Origin: Calidithermus roseus
Lineage (GTDB): Bacteria > Deinococcota > Deinococci > Deinococcales > Thermaceae
Assembly: GCF_003574095.1 (NCBI RefSeq)
Contig: NZ_QWLA01000008.1
Span: 1 to 64,000 of the forward strand
Length of the DNA stretch: 64,000 bases
Direction: 5' to 3'
Of this stretch, positions 24,627 to 33,836 are shown piece after piece. Numbering within the stretch: the stretch's first letter is position 1; each line of letters begins with the position of its first letter. Position numbers and translations under genes: made by a program. The notes under the pieces are model-generated. The model saw only the letters and a program-made list of their open reading frames with translations. It did not search any database and had not been told where the DNA came from.

Positions 24627-27353
24627 ATGCCCGTCTATGATGACCGCTCCAAGGAGCCGGTATATCCCTACCGCCCACGCCCGAGCAGTACGGGACACGA
24701 AGCCGAATCCACGCTTCCTCCCGCACCCCACCGGCGGGCTGAGGCAAAGGCACCGGCGACACCCCACAGAGCCCGCCTGGAGCGGGAGTGGCTGCACCTG
24801 GAAGTCCAGCGCTACCGGCGGCAGCTCGGGGAGGCCCTCGAGCCTCCCGAGGACCTCGCCGTCCGCCTCCAGCAGCGCCGGGGCCGGGGCACCCCCCTCC
24901 CCGGCCCCCTGCACCAGCGGCTGGAAGCACACCTGGGCCACCCCCTGCCCAAGATCCTCATCCACGCCGACGACGAAGCCCACCGCCTAAGCGAGGCCCT
25001 GGGAGCCCAAGCCTTCACCACCGGCCACGACATCTTCTTCCGTCAGGGGGCCTACGACCCCCACAGCCTGGAAGGGCAGAAGTTGCTGGCCCACGAGGCC
25101 GCCCACGTCCTGCAGCAGAGCCGGGGCCTGGTCAAGCCCGGCCTCGACCCCGACGAGACGCTGGAGCTTCAGGCCCAGCGGGTGGAGCAGGGCTTCGTGC
25201 CCCGTCCGGCCTATACCCTCCGGCTCCTGCCGGGCCTCGAGGTGCGCATTCCTGCCCAGGAGCGGCCCTGGCTGGACGAGGGCAGCGCCCTGGCCCTGCG
25301 GGGGGCGTACCGCCGGATTCCCCAGCGCCTCGCCGCGGCCTACCGGCAGGGTCTGAGCGCTGCCGAAGTAGCCCACGCCCTTCACAAAGCTGAAGCGGCC
25401 ACGCAAATGCCCCTGCTCCAGGCCGTCCTCAGCTTCCTGGGAAGGGCCGAGGGCTTGAAGGCCAGCCTGCTGCGGGCCTACCAGGAACAAGGTCGCGAAC
25501 ATCACCAACAGGCTGGGGTCGCCGGGGTCGAGGCCCAAGCTCAGCCTGCCTCTGCTCCCCCTGTCCCTGCTGCCGTGCAGCTCCAGCCCGTCCTGCAGCG
25601 CAAGGAGAAGGCCGGCCAGGGTGAGGTGATTTCCGATCTGGTGGCGGCTGTCCGACAGGCACTGGCCCATCAGCGTGGCTTCAGGATTACCAAGCTGCTT
25701 TCGCCCCTCAGCCATGAGCAATTGCGCGCCGTAGCCGAGGAGTATGAGCGGGGCGAGGGGCGCCCCCTGCTCAACGAGCTATACAAGTTGGAGTGGGCCG
25801 GCCTGAGCCCCCAGTTGCTCAACCGGCTGGGCCTGGCCGCCCTCGGCTCGCAGCAGGAGGTGACCCTCGCGGCCTTCGCCGAGCAACTTGCCATCAGCCT
25901 GGCCTACGCCAACCAGTTTGATCTCTCCGACGCCAAGGGCTATCCCCAACCCTCTGGGAGCCAGGGCAACGCCAACCCTGCTCGGCTGCTGGCCACCTTC
26001 GGCTACCGGGCCCTGCCCGCCATCCAGGGGGAGTGGGGCTTCCAGATGCGGGTCTTCCTGCCCCTCCCTGGCCGGGCCCGCTTCCCCTTTGCCTTCGTGG
26101 CCATGCGCGGCACCGAGGGGGTCAACCTGCCGTTCATGAAGGCGGCCGACCTCAAGACCATGTCCGCCGCCCAGTTCACCAAGGAGTTGGAGAGCGATCT
26201 CGACACCCTCACCGACTTCGCCAGCGAGCACACCGGCTACAGCCAGTACGAAGCCAACCGGGACGTCATCGCCAAAGTCATCCAGGAAGCCCGCCAGGCC
26301 AGCCCCGGCCCCATGGCCATCTGCGGCCACAGCCTGGGCGGAGCCCTGGCCCAGATCGCCGCCGCCGATCACCCCCAGCACTTCCGCCACGTCTTCACCT
26401 TCCAGTCCCCCGGTATCCGCAAGGCCGACGTGGAGAAGTTGCGCCGGGCCAACCCCCGGCTCCAGGCCCTGCACCTGCGGGTTTCCAACGACGTGGTGCC
26501 CATGGCTGGGCAGCAGTTGGTGGATGGCCGCGTCCACACCTACCGGCGAGGGAAAGCCCTCCAGGCCCTCGACCCCACCAAGACCCACAACCTGCCCACC
26601 CTGGCCGAGGCCCTTCAGAGCCTGGGCCCCCAGCACCTCACCCCCGAGCAGCAGGCCATCGTCCGGTTGGGCAGCCAGGACCCCGACGAGCCCAGCGCCG
26701 CCCAGGACGGCGTCACCCCGGTGGCCGTCTCCGTCCATCCCAGCCAGAAGGACCCCATCCTGCGCGGCGAGGCCGCCAAGCAGAAGCTCCTGCCCCTCGT
26801 TTCTACCGCCTCCTTCCGCGCCGCCTACGCCTACAGCGTCGGCTACAACGCCCTCGTCGAGTGGGTGCAGCCCAAGCTCAGATCCCTCACACCTGAAGCA
26901 GTCACGGCGAAGGGTGGCGTGGCTTACTTGGTAGACCGGCTTGAGGGCATCCTCAAGCAGGCCAACGCCCTGGAGCAGATCCCCAACACCCCGCAGTGCC
27001 TGCGCCACTTCACCCTGGCCTTTGGCACGACGCCGGAGGCGGTACGCAGGGAGATCGGCACGCTGGAGGCCATCCTCGGGGGGAGGCTTCCCGAGCGAGG
27101 CCCCTTCAACCCCCACCACGTCCCCAAAGCCCTCATCCCGTACCGCGTCGCCGCGCTGAGGGACTTGGAGAGGAAGTACCTTGGCGGTTTCCTGCACCTG
27201 GACAAAGAGGTACTAAACTCCAACCGGGCGAAGCTGCGCTTCCACATCGCCGACCTGTGGTACGCCCAGCACCCCCGCGCCGACGAGGCCACGGTGAGGC
27301 TGTGGCAGGCGGCCCAGAAGGGCACCCGTGCCGCTCAGGAGCCCCCCGGATGA
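24627..27353 (+). CDS. DUF4157-lipase protein, candidate injection-system effector
   Basis: A 908-residue modular protein. Residues about 90-185 form a DUF4157 domain: LPKILIHADDEAHRLSEALG, then FTTGHDIFFRQGAYDP and AHEAAHVLQQS with an HExxH-type zinc site (HEAAH, 156-160). DUF4157 is repeatedly found at the N-terminus of extracellular contractile injection system cargo. A helical, Pro/Gln-rich linker follows (about 200-340). Residues about 415-660 form a class 3 lipase-type alpha/beta hydrolase with nucleophile elbow GHSLG (567-571), an Asp in RVSNDVVP (622) and a candidate His (637 or 654). The last ~110 residues are a module repeated as a separate gene downstream. I infer a lipid-degrading toxin or cargo protein. 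No signal peptide is present. The stop overlaps the next start (ATGA). Confidence 0.8.
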   Translation: MPVYDDRSKEPVYPYRPRPSSTGHEAESTLPPAPHRRAEAKAPATPHRARLEREWLHLEVQRYRRQLGEALEPPEDLAVRLQQRRGRGTPLPGPLHQRLEAHLGHPLPKILIHADDEAHRLSEALGAQAFTTGHDIFFRQGAYDPHSLEGQKLLAHEAAHVLQQSRGLVKPGLDPDETLELQAQRVEQGFVPRPAYTLRLLPGLEVRIPAQERPWLDEGSALALRGAYRRIPQRLAAAYRQGLSAAEVAHALHKAEAATQMPLLQAVLSFLGRAEGLKASLLRAYQEQGREHHQQAGVAGVEAQAQPASAPPVPAAVQLQPVLQRKEKAGQGEVISDLVAAVRQALAHQRGFRITKLLSPLSHEQLRAVAEEYERGEGRPLLNELYKLEWAGLSPQLLNRLGLAALGSQQEVTLAAFAEQLAISLAYANQFDLSDAKGYPQPSGSQGNANPARLLATFGYRALPAIQGEWGFQMRVFLPLPGRARFPFAFVAMRGTEGVNLPFMKAADLKTMSAAQFTKELESDLDTLTDFASEHTGYSQYEANRDVIAKVIQEARQASPGPMAICGHSLGGALAQIAAADHPQHFRHVFTFQSPGIRKADVEKLRRANPRLQALHLRVSNDVVPMAGQQLVDGRVHTYRRGKALQALDPTKTHNLPTLAEALQSLGPQHLTPEQQAIVRLGSQDPDEPSAAQDGVTPVAVSVHPSQKDPILRGEAAKQKLLPLVSTASFRAAYAYSVGYNALVEWVQPKLRSLTPEAVTAKGGVAYLVDRLEGILKQANALEQIPNTPQCLRHFTLAFGTTPEAVRREIGTLEAILGGRLPERGPFNPHHVPKALIPYRVAALRDLERKYLGGFLHLDKEVLNSNRAKLRFHIADLWYAQHPRADEATVRLWQAAQKGTRAAQEPPG
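27009..27306 (+). repeat. C-terminal module, copy 1 (inside the DUF4157-lipase gene)
   Basis: Positions 27009-27172 match 28327-28490 with one difference in 164 bp. Positions 27249-27306 match 28567-28624 exactly. The 76 bp between (27173-27248) are the same length as in copy 2 but diverged. The constant offset of 1318 bp shows a single duplication event without indels. Confidence 0.9.
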
Positions 27354-28303
27354 GCTTGAACCTACCAAGGCTGAACTTGGTCTTAATGCTGTTAGGGGCT
27401 TTGCTTCTACCAGGCAGCGGTTGCAAAGCCCTGAAGAGAGGGGCCACCGTGTCGTTCATGCAGGGAGTGAAACTGGACATTCGCCAGATGGACAACATGG
27501 ACCGAGTCTTCGCCGAGCTGACCCGGGCCATCGAGTCCGTGGCCTGGCTGGAGCGTGGTCCTTGCGGCCACCTGCCCGATTATCGCTACTCCCGCTGCTA
27601 TCACTACGACGAGTCCAAGCACTCCCACCACGACCTGAACGCCGACCTCGTCCCTGCGCTGCGGGCCGGTGGTGTCGCCGTCGAGAACTTCGAGGTTGGT
27701 GACGGGGATACCCGCACCTACGCCTACATCGAGCAATACCCCAACCTGTACGTCACCCTGGTGGACTTGGGAAGCGTGGTCGATGTGAAGCTCTCCCTCG
27801 AGGGCGAGGGGTACTGGGGTCAAAAGAGTGGGCCTGATGGAGCGTACGCCCTGGTGGACCTGGGCACCGCGGCCAGGGACGCCGCCTGGGCCTTGTTGTT
27901 TCGAGCGGGATACAGGATTCCTGATCTGCAGAGGGCCGAACAGACCTGCGCCCGTGCCCTCCAGCCCCACCAGTACTGCCTCGAGCTGGGCATGAGCTCC
28001 AGGGAGTTCGCTGCTGCCATAGCCGAACGATACTTTTCCGGCCCTAAAGACGAGTTCTGGAAGCGCTACGCCACCGGGGCATTTACTTACAGGGGTGAGC
28101 TGTGGGCTACGCCACCCGACCCCAATGATCCCCCTGAGGTGAGGAGCCTTCCCCCCAACTACGTCATGAGCTACCGACAAAACGGTTCGGTTGATACTTA
28201 CGCTATTGAGGATAACGTTGCCTACAAGTCCATGCGCTTGACCTTCGGCTACACCCCCCACGGCGCGGGGGGCACCCTGCTGGTCAGCGCGGCCATGCGA
28301 TGA
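27350..28303 (+). CDS. Lipoprotein paralogue A, candidate immunity partner
   Basis: A 317-residue protein. The N-terminus MSLNLPRLNLVLMLLGALLL ends in PGSGC, giving a lipobox cysteine at residue 25, so it is probably a periplasm-facing lipoprotein. Landmarks shared with paralogue B are MDRVF(A/E)E(L/I)(T/S)RAIESV, DYRY(S/T)RCY, YALVDLGTAARDAAW, LQPHQYCLEL and a GYTPHG(A/E)GGTLLVSA ending. No known domain is recognised. The start overlaps the stop of the DUF4157-lipase gene (ATGA), so it is translated with it. By analogy with phospholipase effectors whose immunity proteins are lipoproteins, it could neutralise the lipase; this is inference. Confidence 0.75.
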   Translation: MSLNLPRLNLVLMLLGALLLPGSGCKALKRGATVSFMQGVKLDIRQMDNMDRVFAELTRAIESVAWLERGPCGHLPDYRYSRCYHYDESKHSHHDLNADLVPALRAGGVAVENFEVGDGDTRTYAYIEQYPNLYVTLVDLGSVVDVKLSLEGEGYWGQKSGPDGAYALVDLGTAARDAAWALLFRAGYRIPDLQRAEQTCARALQPHQYCLELGMSSREFAAAIAERYFSGPKDEFWKRYATGAFTYRGELWATPPDPNDPPEVRSLPPNYVMSYRQNGSVDTYAIEDNVAYKSMRLTFGYTPHGAGGTLLVSAAMR

Positions 28304-28677
28304 GGAAGCCACACTTCAACTTCAACTTCACCCTGGCCTTTGGCACGACGCCGGAGGCGGTACGCAGGGAGATCGGCACGCTGGAGGCCATCCTCGGGGG
28401 GAAGCTTCCCGAGCGAGGCCCCTTCAACCCCCACCACGTCCCCAAAGCCCTCATCCCGTACCGCGTCGCCGCGCTGAGGGACTTGGAGAGCGCCTATCTG
28501 GGGGAGTATCTGCGGCTTGAAGATGAAGTTTTGCAGACCAATCGTCGGAAACTGCATCGCTTGATGGCCGACCTGTGGTACGCCCAGCACCCCCGCGCCG
28601 ACGAGGCCACGGTGAGGCTGTGGCAAGAAGCGGTTGAGTACTTTGATCCTAAGCGCAAAGAGCGGGGATACTTATGA
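28300..28677 (+). CDS. Free-standing copy of the effector C-terminal module
   Basis: 125 residues beginning MRKPHFNFNF and then continuing as the last ~100 residues of the DUF4157-lipase protein (FTLAFGTTPEAVRREIGTLE through DEATVRLWQ). The middle ~25 residues differ (AYLGEYLRLEDEVLQTNRRK versus KYLGGFLHLDKEVLNSNRAK) and the tail is different (EYFDPKRKERGYL). It overlaps the lipoprotein genes on both sides by ATGA, so it is translated within the operon. It could be an orphan C-terminal cassette, as seen in polymorphic toxin loci, or the end of a decayed second effector gene. It has no catalytic motif. Confidence 0.7.
   Translation: MRKPHFNFNFTLAFGTTPEAVRREIGTLEAILGGKLPERGPFNPHHVPKALIPYRVAALRDLESAYLGEYLRLEDEVLQTNRRKLHRLMADLWYAQHPRADEATVRLWQEAVEYFDPKRKERGYL
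28327..28624 (+). repeat. C-terminal module, copy 2
   Basis: Duplicate of 27009-27306 at a constant offset of 1318 bp. The flanks are almost identical and the core (28491-28566) is diverged and lower in GC. Confidence 0.9.
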
Positions 28678-29603
28678 TTTTGATTTCACCGTGGCTTAGG
28701 TGGAGTTGTGTAGGGATCGCTCTGTTTCTCCTGGGCGGTTGCAGGGCGCAAAAGCGAGGGAGCGATTTTATGCAGGGGGAGATTGTGGACATCCAAAGTG
28801 TCGAGGGCATGGACCGGGTCTTCGAGGAGATCAGCCGCGCCATCGAGTCGGTCCCCTGGATCAGGCGCAGCACCTGTGGACTGGGGGCGCTTAGCGACTA
28901 CCGCTATACCCGCTGTTACAGCATGGAGGAAAGTTATGGCCTTTATGAACTCAACAGTGAGCTAATTCCTAGCATGCAAGCCAGGGGTATTCAGGTAAAT
29001 GACTTTGAAGTGGGCGATGAAACCCAAACCAGTGCGACCCTTGCGCAATACCCCAACATCTGGTTTCACATGGTCTACCGAGGTGGAGGCATCATTGTGG
29101 ATTTGTACCTTCGAAAGATTGGAGCCTGGAGGAGCCCCGAGATGCCTAAAGGCACCTACGCCCTCGTGGACCTGGGCACCGCGGCCAGGGACGCCGCCTG
29201 GAGCCTGCTCTACCGGGCGGGTTACTCCCCCAGCCGCCTGCGCAAAGCCGAGCAGGCCTGCACCCAGACCCTCCAGCCCCACCAGTACTGCCTCGAGCTG
29301 GACATGAGCTCCAGGGAGTTCGCTAGGGTAGTGTCCGATGTCTATTTTGACGGACCAGAGGATATGTTTTGGAGGTTGTACAACGCCAGGAAATCGTTCA
29401 GGTATGCGGGAGAGTTTGCAGTTAGGCCTCCTGGATGGAAAAGACGAGAAAGACCACTTTATGCCATCGAGTACAAACCTGGCGCTTTGCGTGAGTCCTA
29501 CGTTATCGAAGACAACCTTGCCTACAAGTTTATGCGCTTTGCCATCAGCTACACCCCCCACGGCGAGGGGGGCACCTTGCTGGTCAGCGCCTCAATGCGA
29601 TGA
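28674..29603 (+). CDS. Lipoprotein paralogue B, candidate immunity partner
   Basis: A 309-residue protein with a signal sequence ending LFLLGGC, giving a lipobox cysteine at residue 23. It is a paralogue of the gene at 27350 over its whole length. GC-rich blocks are nearly identical between the two (for example 29269-29324 against 27957-28012, 1 mismatch in 56), while other stretches (about 28,920-29,140 and 29,330-29,530) are diverged and AT-rich. This mosaic suggests recombination or gene conversion between variants. The start overlaps the previous stop (ATGA). Function is unknown; an immunity or adaptor role is inferred from its place in the cassette. Confidence 0.75.
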   Translation: MILISPWLRWSCVGIALFLLGGCRAQKRGSDFMQGEIVDIQSVEGMDRVFEEISRAIESVPWIRRSTCGLGALSDYRYTRCYSMEESYGLYELNSELIPSMQARGIQVNDFEVGDETQTSATLAQYPNIWFHMVYRGGGIIVDLYLRKIGAWRSPEMPKGTYALVDLGTAARDAAWSLLYRAGYSPSRLRKAEQACTQTLQPHQYCLELDMSSREFARVVSDVYFDGPEDMFWRLYNARKSFRYAGEFAVRPPGWKRRERPLYAIEYKPGALRESYVIEDNLAYKFMRFAISYTPHGEGGTLLVSASMR

Positions 29604-29806
29604 ACAAGCCACTCCTCGCCCTAGCCTTCAGATAAGGGCATGGCTGATCTCGCTCTACCTGAGACACCTCCACTCCCCTTCCCTCACCTGTCCTCCCACA
29701 GGGTGTACCTCGGCTCTGGCATCGCCCATCCCCTGCTCGAGCCGACCAGAGAATCACCAGCGCCGACCTTGACGGGACTGCTGGCGGCCTGATAGCTTTG
29801 GACTGA

Positions 29807-29899
29807 TCGGCTAGGGGTGCCCCCGCGGGGGCTGAGAACAGGGTGAGCCCTGTAACCCTTGGAACCTGATCCGGTTAGTACCGGCGGAGGGAAGCCCGT
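29807..29899 (+). ncRNA. TPP riboswitch (THI box)
   Basis: The THI-box core is present: CTAGGGGTGCCCC and GGGGGCTGAGAACAGGGTGA, then CCCTTGGAACCTGATCCGGT, TAGTACCGGC and GGAGGGAAGC. It precedes thiE by about 70 nt and should repress the thiamine operon when thiamine pyrophosphate is bound. A GGGAGGTGA Shine-Dalgarno at 29957-29965 follows the aptamer, with no strong terminator visible, so control may be at translation. The preceding 200 bp (29604-29806) hold only a weak 50-codon frame. Confidence 0.95.
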
Positions 29900-29968
29900 G
29901 GAAAAACTTTTCCAATCCAACGTATACCCCATTCCTCCTGGCCCTTCGCCGGTTCGGGAGGTGATTTT

Positions 29969-30595
29969 TTGCTGGGAAAACTGTACCTGGTGGTGAGCCC
30001 CCGACCCGGCCAGCCAGAGGCGGAGTTGCTGGGCCGCCTCGAGGCCGCCCTGGACGGCGGGGTCGAGCTGCTGCAACTGCGGGCTAAGGGCCTCGAGGCC
30101 CAGGCCATCCTCGCGCTCGGTGAGAAGCTGCGGGCCCTGTGCGAGCGCTATGGGGCGCCGCTGGTGATCAACGACCGCCCCGACCTGGCGACCGTGCTGG
30201 AAGCCGACGGGGTGCATTTGGGGCAGGGGGACCTGAGCGTGGCCCAGGCTCGGCGCTTCTTCGCGGGCTGGATTGGCCGCAGCACCCATGAACCTGAGCA
30301 GGCCCTGCGCGAGCAGGCCGAACTCGAGGGAATCGAGGGCTATGTTTCGGTGGGGCCGGTCTGGGAGACCCCCACCAAACCCGGACGGACCGCGACGGGC
30401 CTGGCGTACGTGCGGTGGGCGGCGCAAAACCTCCGCGTGCCCTGGTTTGCCATCGGGGGCATCGACGAGCGCACGCTACCCAGGGTGCTGGAGGCCGGGG
30501 CCCAGCGGGTGGCGGTGGTGCGGGCCATCCTGGACGCACCCCACCCCGAACAGGTCGCCGCGGGCATGCGGAGGTGGCTGGATGGTCTGGATTAA
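29969..30595 (+). CDS. thiE: Thiamine-phosphate synthase
   Basis: A 208-residue TIM-barrel enzyme that joins HMP-PP and the thiazole phosphate to form thiamine monophosphate. [45 protein letters not shown] and [12 protein letters not shown] are typical ThiE motifs. The start is a TTG, fixed by GGGAGGTGA five nt upstream. First gene behind the TPP riboswitch; its end overlaps thiS by 14 nt. Confidence 0.95.
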   Translation: MLGKLYLVVSPRPGQPEAELLGRLEAALDGGVELLQLRAKGLEAQAILALGEKLRALCERYGAPLVINDRPDLATVLEADGVHLGQGDLSVAQARRFFAGWIGRSTHEPEQALREQAELEGIEGYVSVGPVWETPTKPGRTATGLAYVRWAAQNLRVPWFAIGGIDERTLPRVLEAGAQRVAVVRAILDAPHPEQVAAGMRRWLDGLD

Positions 30596-30788
30596 CGGCA
30601 AGGCCGTGGAGGCCGAGGGGAAGAGCCTGAGCGAGGTGGTCGAGGCCGTGTGCGGCCAGCGGGGGATAAGCCTCGAGGCGGTCGCCGTGATGCTCAACGA
30701 CGAAATCTGGGTCAAAGGCCGCTGGCCGGCCCGCCCCCTGGCGGCGGGGGACGTGGTGGAGGTCGTGGCCGTGATGCAGGGGGGCTAG
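30582..30788 (+). CDS. thiS: Sulfur carrier protein ThiS
   Basis: 68 residues with a ubiquitin-like fold ([20 protein letters not shown]) and the essential C-terminal Gly-Gly (VVAVMQGG). The terminal Gly-Gly is turned into a thiocarboxylate that donates sulfur for the thiazole ring. ATG 30582 lies inside the end of thiE, so the genes are coupled. Confidence 0.95.
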   Translation: MVWINGKAVEAEGKSLSEVVEAVCGQRGISLEAVAVMLNDEIWVKGRWPARPLAAGDVVEVVAVMQGG

Positions 30789-30790
30789 CC

Positions 30791-31588
30791 ATGAGCGAAC
30801 TGGTGATCGCAGGCCAGCGCCTGAACAGCCGCCTGTTCGTGGGCACGGGCAAGTACCGCGACTTCGCGCTGATGCGGGAGGCGCTCGAGGCCTCCGGGGC
30901 CGAGGTGGTGACCGTCTCTGTCCGGCGCGTCGAGGTGGGAGCGGCGGGGCACCAGGGCCTGCTGGAAGCGCTGGACTGGCGGCGCTACCGGGTGCTGCCC
31001 AACACCGCCGGAGCCCGCACGGCCATCGAGGCCCTGCGCCTGGCTCGGCTGGGACGAGCCCTCACGGGGAGCGAGTGGGTCAAGCTGGAGGTCATCCCCG
31101 ACCCCACCTACCTGCTACCTGACCCGCTGGAGACCTACCGCGCCGCCGAAGTCCTCGTGCAGGAGGGCTTCACGGTGCTGCCCTACATCGCCCCCGACCC
31201 GGTGCTGGCGCACAAGCTCGCCCGTCTCGGCTGCGCCACCGTGATGCCCCTGGCCGCCCCCATCGGCTCAGGGCAGGGTCTCAAAAACCGGGCCATGCTG
31301 GAAATTTTCGCACGGCAGCGCGCGGTGTTGCCGCCCGTCGTGGTGGATGCCGGGCTGCGCTGGCCCTCGGAGGCCGCCGGGGCGATGGAGTTGGGGGCCG
31401 ACGCGGTGCTGGTCAACACCGCCATCGCCGAGGCCCAAGACCCCGTAGCCATGGCCGCTGCCTTCGGCCAGGCGGTGCGGGCAGGGCGCATGGCTTATGA
31501 AGCCGGTCCCATGCCCGAACGCGCCTTCGCCAGCCCCTCCAGTCCGACCCAAGGCGTCCCCCTGCCCCAGCCGGAGGAGCCCTTATGA
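30791..31588 (+). CDS. thiG: Thiazole synthase
   Basis: A 265-residue TIM-barrel enzyme that builds the thiazole phosphate from deoxyxylulose 5-phosphate, dehydroglycine and ThiS thiocarboxylate. [14 protein letters not shown], the [19 protein letters not shown] loop, [17 protein letters not shown] (with the Schiff-base Lys) and [14 protein letters not shown] are diagnostic. The tail (after about 250) is proline-rich and longer than minimal ThiG. It ends with ATGA overlapping thiO. Confidence 0.95.
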   Translation: MSELVIAGQRLNSRLFVGTGKYRDFALMREALEASGAEVVTVSVRRVEVGAAGHQGLLEALDWRRYRVLPNTAGARTAIEALRLARLGRALTGSEWVKLEVIPDPTYLLPDPLETYRAAEVLVQEGFTVLPYIAPDPVLAHKLARLGCATVMPLAAPIGSGQGLKNRAMLEIFARQRAVLPPVVVDAGLRWPSEAAGAMELGADAVLVNTAIAEAQDPVAMAAAFGQAVRAGRMAYEAGPMPERAFASPSSPTQGVPLPQPEEPL

Positions 31589-32490
31589 GCGAGGTCGTGG
31601 TGGTGGGAGGTGGCATCATCGGCAGCCTCATCGCCTATCGCCTGCGCCAGGAGGGGCTCGAGGTCACCCTGCTGGAGGCGGGCAAGGCCGGGCAGGCCAC
31701 CCGGGCCTCGGCGGGCATGCTGGCCCCGCACGCCGAAGGCCTGGGCGGGGAAGAGCTCGAGTGGGCCCAGGAAGGGCTCGAGCGCTACCCCGAACTCGTG
31801 CGCGAACTCGAAGCCGCCAGCGGGCTCGAGATCCCTCTGTCCCCGAGCGGTGTCTGGAGCCTGGAGCGGCCCCCGCGCCAGGGCTGGCAGGATTTGCGCG
31901 ACCTCGAGCCCCGCCCCGGCGGCTACCTCGACCCGGTGCGGTTGCTGGCCGCCGTGCAGAAAGCCTTCGTGAACCTAGGCGGCACCGTGCGAGCGGAAGA
32001 AGCCCGGCACCTCGAGCCCGGCTGGGTGCACACCGCCACCCGGCGCCTCGCGGCCCGCCAGATCGTGCTCGCCAGTGGGGCCTGGTCGGGTCGCTTCGGC
32101 CTGGAGGTGCGCCCGCTCAAGGGCGAAGCCCTGCTGCTGGCGGCCCCGCCGCCGCCCGGCCCGATGTTCGTGGGAGCGGGTTACGCGTTGCCGCGCGGGG
32201 CCCAGGTCTACCTGGGGGCCACCCAGCGCGAGGGCTGGCAACCGGGCGTGGAGGCGGAGGGGCTCCACTGGCTGCAACACTACCGCGACACGCACTTCCC
32301 CCACCTCCGCGGCGCTGCCATCCTCGAGAGCCGCTGGGGTTACCGCCCGGCGGGCCCCCTGACGGTGGGGCGGCTCGAGCCGGGGATCCTGGCCGCCACC
32401 GGGCACGGGCGCAACGGCATCCTGCTGGCCCCCGCCACCGCCCGCCGCATCACCGAACTGGTGCTGAAGACCTGGAAGACACGCCGATAG
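31585..32490 (+). CDS. thiO: Glycine oxidase
   Basis: A 301-residue FAD-dependent DAO-family oxidase. The N-terminal [17 protein letters not shown] is the dinucleotide-binding motif, and GWRPAG-like [13 protein letters not shown] and [15 protein letters not shown] form the C-terminal FAD contact. It oxidises glycine to dehydroglycine (iminoglycine) for ThiG, the aerobic route. It overlaps thiG by 4 nt. Somewhat shorter than the ~370-residue B. subtilis enzyme but with both signature ends. Confidence 0.9.
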   Translation: MSEVVVVGGGIIGSLIAYRLRQEGLEVTLLEAGKAGQATRASAGMLAPHAEGLGGEELEWAQEGLERYPELVRELEAASGLEIPLSPSGVWSLERPPRQGWQDLRDLEPRPGGYLDPVRLLAAVQKAFVNLGGTVRAEEARHLEPGWVHTATRRLAARQIVLASGAWSGRFGLEVRPLKGEALLLAAPPPPGPMFVGAGYALPRGAQVYLGATQREGWQPGVEAEGLHWLQHYRDTHFPHLRGAAILESRWGYRPAGPLTVGRLEPGILAATGHGRNGILLAPATARRITELVLKTWKTRR

Positions 32491-32509
32491 CCGACATGAA
32501 GGAGCCGAC

Positions 32510-33820
32510 ATGACCCAGCTTGAAGCCGCCCGCAAGGGCATCGTCACCGAAGCCATGGCCTACGTGGCCCACTGTGAAGGGCTCGAGCCCCAGTTCGTAC
32601 GGGAGCAGGTAGCCGCAGGGCGGGTGGTCATCCCCGCCAACCCCAACCACCGCACCCTCACCCACTTCACCGCCATCGGCGAGGGGATGCGGGTGAAGGT
32701 CAACGCCAACCTGGGCACCTCCTACGACTTCGCCGACCCTGAGCAGGAGGTGCAGAAGGTCCGGACGGCCATCGAGGCGGGTGCGGACACCGTGATGGAC
32801 CTCTCCACCGGGGGCGACCTGGAGCGCATCCGCGAAATGACGTTGGAAGCCAGCACCGTCCCGCTGGGCACCGTGCCCATCTACGAGGCCGAATTCCAGG
32901 CCGCCCGGCGCAAGAGCGTCTTCGACATGACCGCCGACGAGTTGCTGGAGGTCATCGAGCGGCATGGCCGCTCGGGGGTCGACTACATCACCGTGCACGC
33001 GGGGGTGACCCAGGAAAGCCTGCGCCGCTACCGCAACGGCTCGAGGGTCACCGGCATCGTCTCGCGGGGGGGCGGGATGCTGGCGGCCTGGATGCTGCGC
33101 AACGAGCAGGAAAACCCGCTGTGGGAACGCTTCGACGACGTGCTCGAGATCGCCCGCAGCTACGACATGACCCTTTCGCTGGGCGACGGGCTGCGCCCGG
33201 GCTGCCTGGCCGACGCGACCGACCGCGCCCAGGTCCAGGAACTGCTGCTGGTGGGTGAGCTGGTCGAGCGCGCGCGCCGGGCCGGGGTGCAGGCTATGGT
33301 CGAGGGGCCGGGGCATATCCCCCTGAACGAGATCCAGGCCAACGTGCAGTTGCAGAAGAAACTCACCGACCACGCGCCCTTCTACATCCTGGGAATGCTC
33401 CCCATCGACACGGCAGCGGGGTTCGACCACATAGCGGGGGCCATCGGGGGGGCGGTCGCGGGCTGGCACGGGGCCGACATGCTGTGCTACCTCACCCCAG
33501 CCGAGCACCTGGCGCTGCCCACCGTCGAGCACGTGCGCGAGGGCGTGATCGCCTTCAAGCTCGCCGCCCACGTCGCCGACGTGGCTCGAGGCCACCCCGC
33601 CGCCCTCCTCCGCAACCGCCAGATGAGCCAGGCCCGCTACGCCCTCGACTGGGAACGCCAGTTCGAGCTGTGCCTCTTCCCCGAGGAGGCCCGCAGGCTC
33701 TACGAAGCCCGCGCCACCCGGACCAAGGCCTGCAGCATGTGCGGCCCCTTCTGCCCGATGAACCTAGTCGAGGCCGTGCTGCGCGGCAGGGCCCGCGTGA
33801 GCGACCTCGAGCCCGCCTGA
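32510..33820 (+). CDS. thiC: Phosphomethylpyrimidine synthase (radical SAM)
   Basis: A 436-residue enzyme that rearranges AIR to HMP phosphate. Motifs include ANPNHRTLTHFTAIGEGMRV, DTVMDLSTGGDLERIREMTL, VEGPGHIPLNEIQANVQLQK and the C-terminal 4Fe-4S site KACSMCGPFC. The cysteine spacing is C-x2-C-x3-C, one residue shorter than the C-x2-C-x4-C of the E. coli/B. subtilis type, and the protein lacks the long N-terminal extension, so it belongs to the short ThiC subgroup. Confidence 0.93.
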   Translation: MTQLEAARKGIVTEAMAYVAHCEGLEPQFVREQVAAGRVVIPANPNHRTLTHFTAIGEGMRVKVNANLGTSYDFADPEQEVQKVRTAIEAGADTVMDLSTGGDLERIREMTLEASTVPLGTVPIYEAEFQAARRKSVFDMTADELLEVIERHGRSGVDYITVHAGVTQESLRRYRNGSRVTGIVSRGGGMLAAWMLRNEQENPLWERFDDVLEIARSYDMTLSLGDGLRPGCLADATDRAQVQELLLVGELVERARRAGVQAMVEGPGHIPLNEIQANVQLQKKLTDHAPFYILGMLPIDTAAGFDHIAGAIGGAVAGWHGADMLCYLTPAEHLALPTVEHVREGVIAFKLAAHVADVARGHPAALLRNRQMSQARYALDWERQFELCLFPEEARRLYEARATRTKACSMCGPFCPMNLVEAVLRGRARVSDLEPA

Positions 33821-33836
33821 ACCCCCGGAGGCCCCG

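Noticed and set aside
29640-29792. 50-codon frame between lipoprotein B and the TPP riboswitch
   Set aside because: No clear ribosome site, Pro/Leu-rich composition and no homology recognised; probably non-coding.
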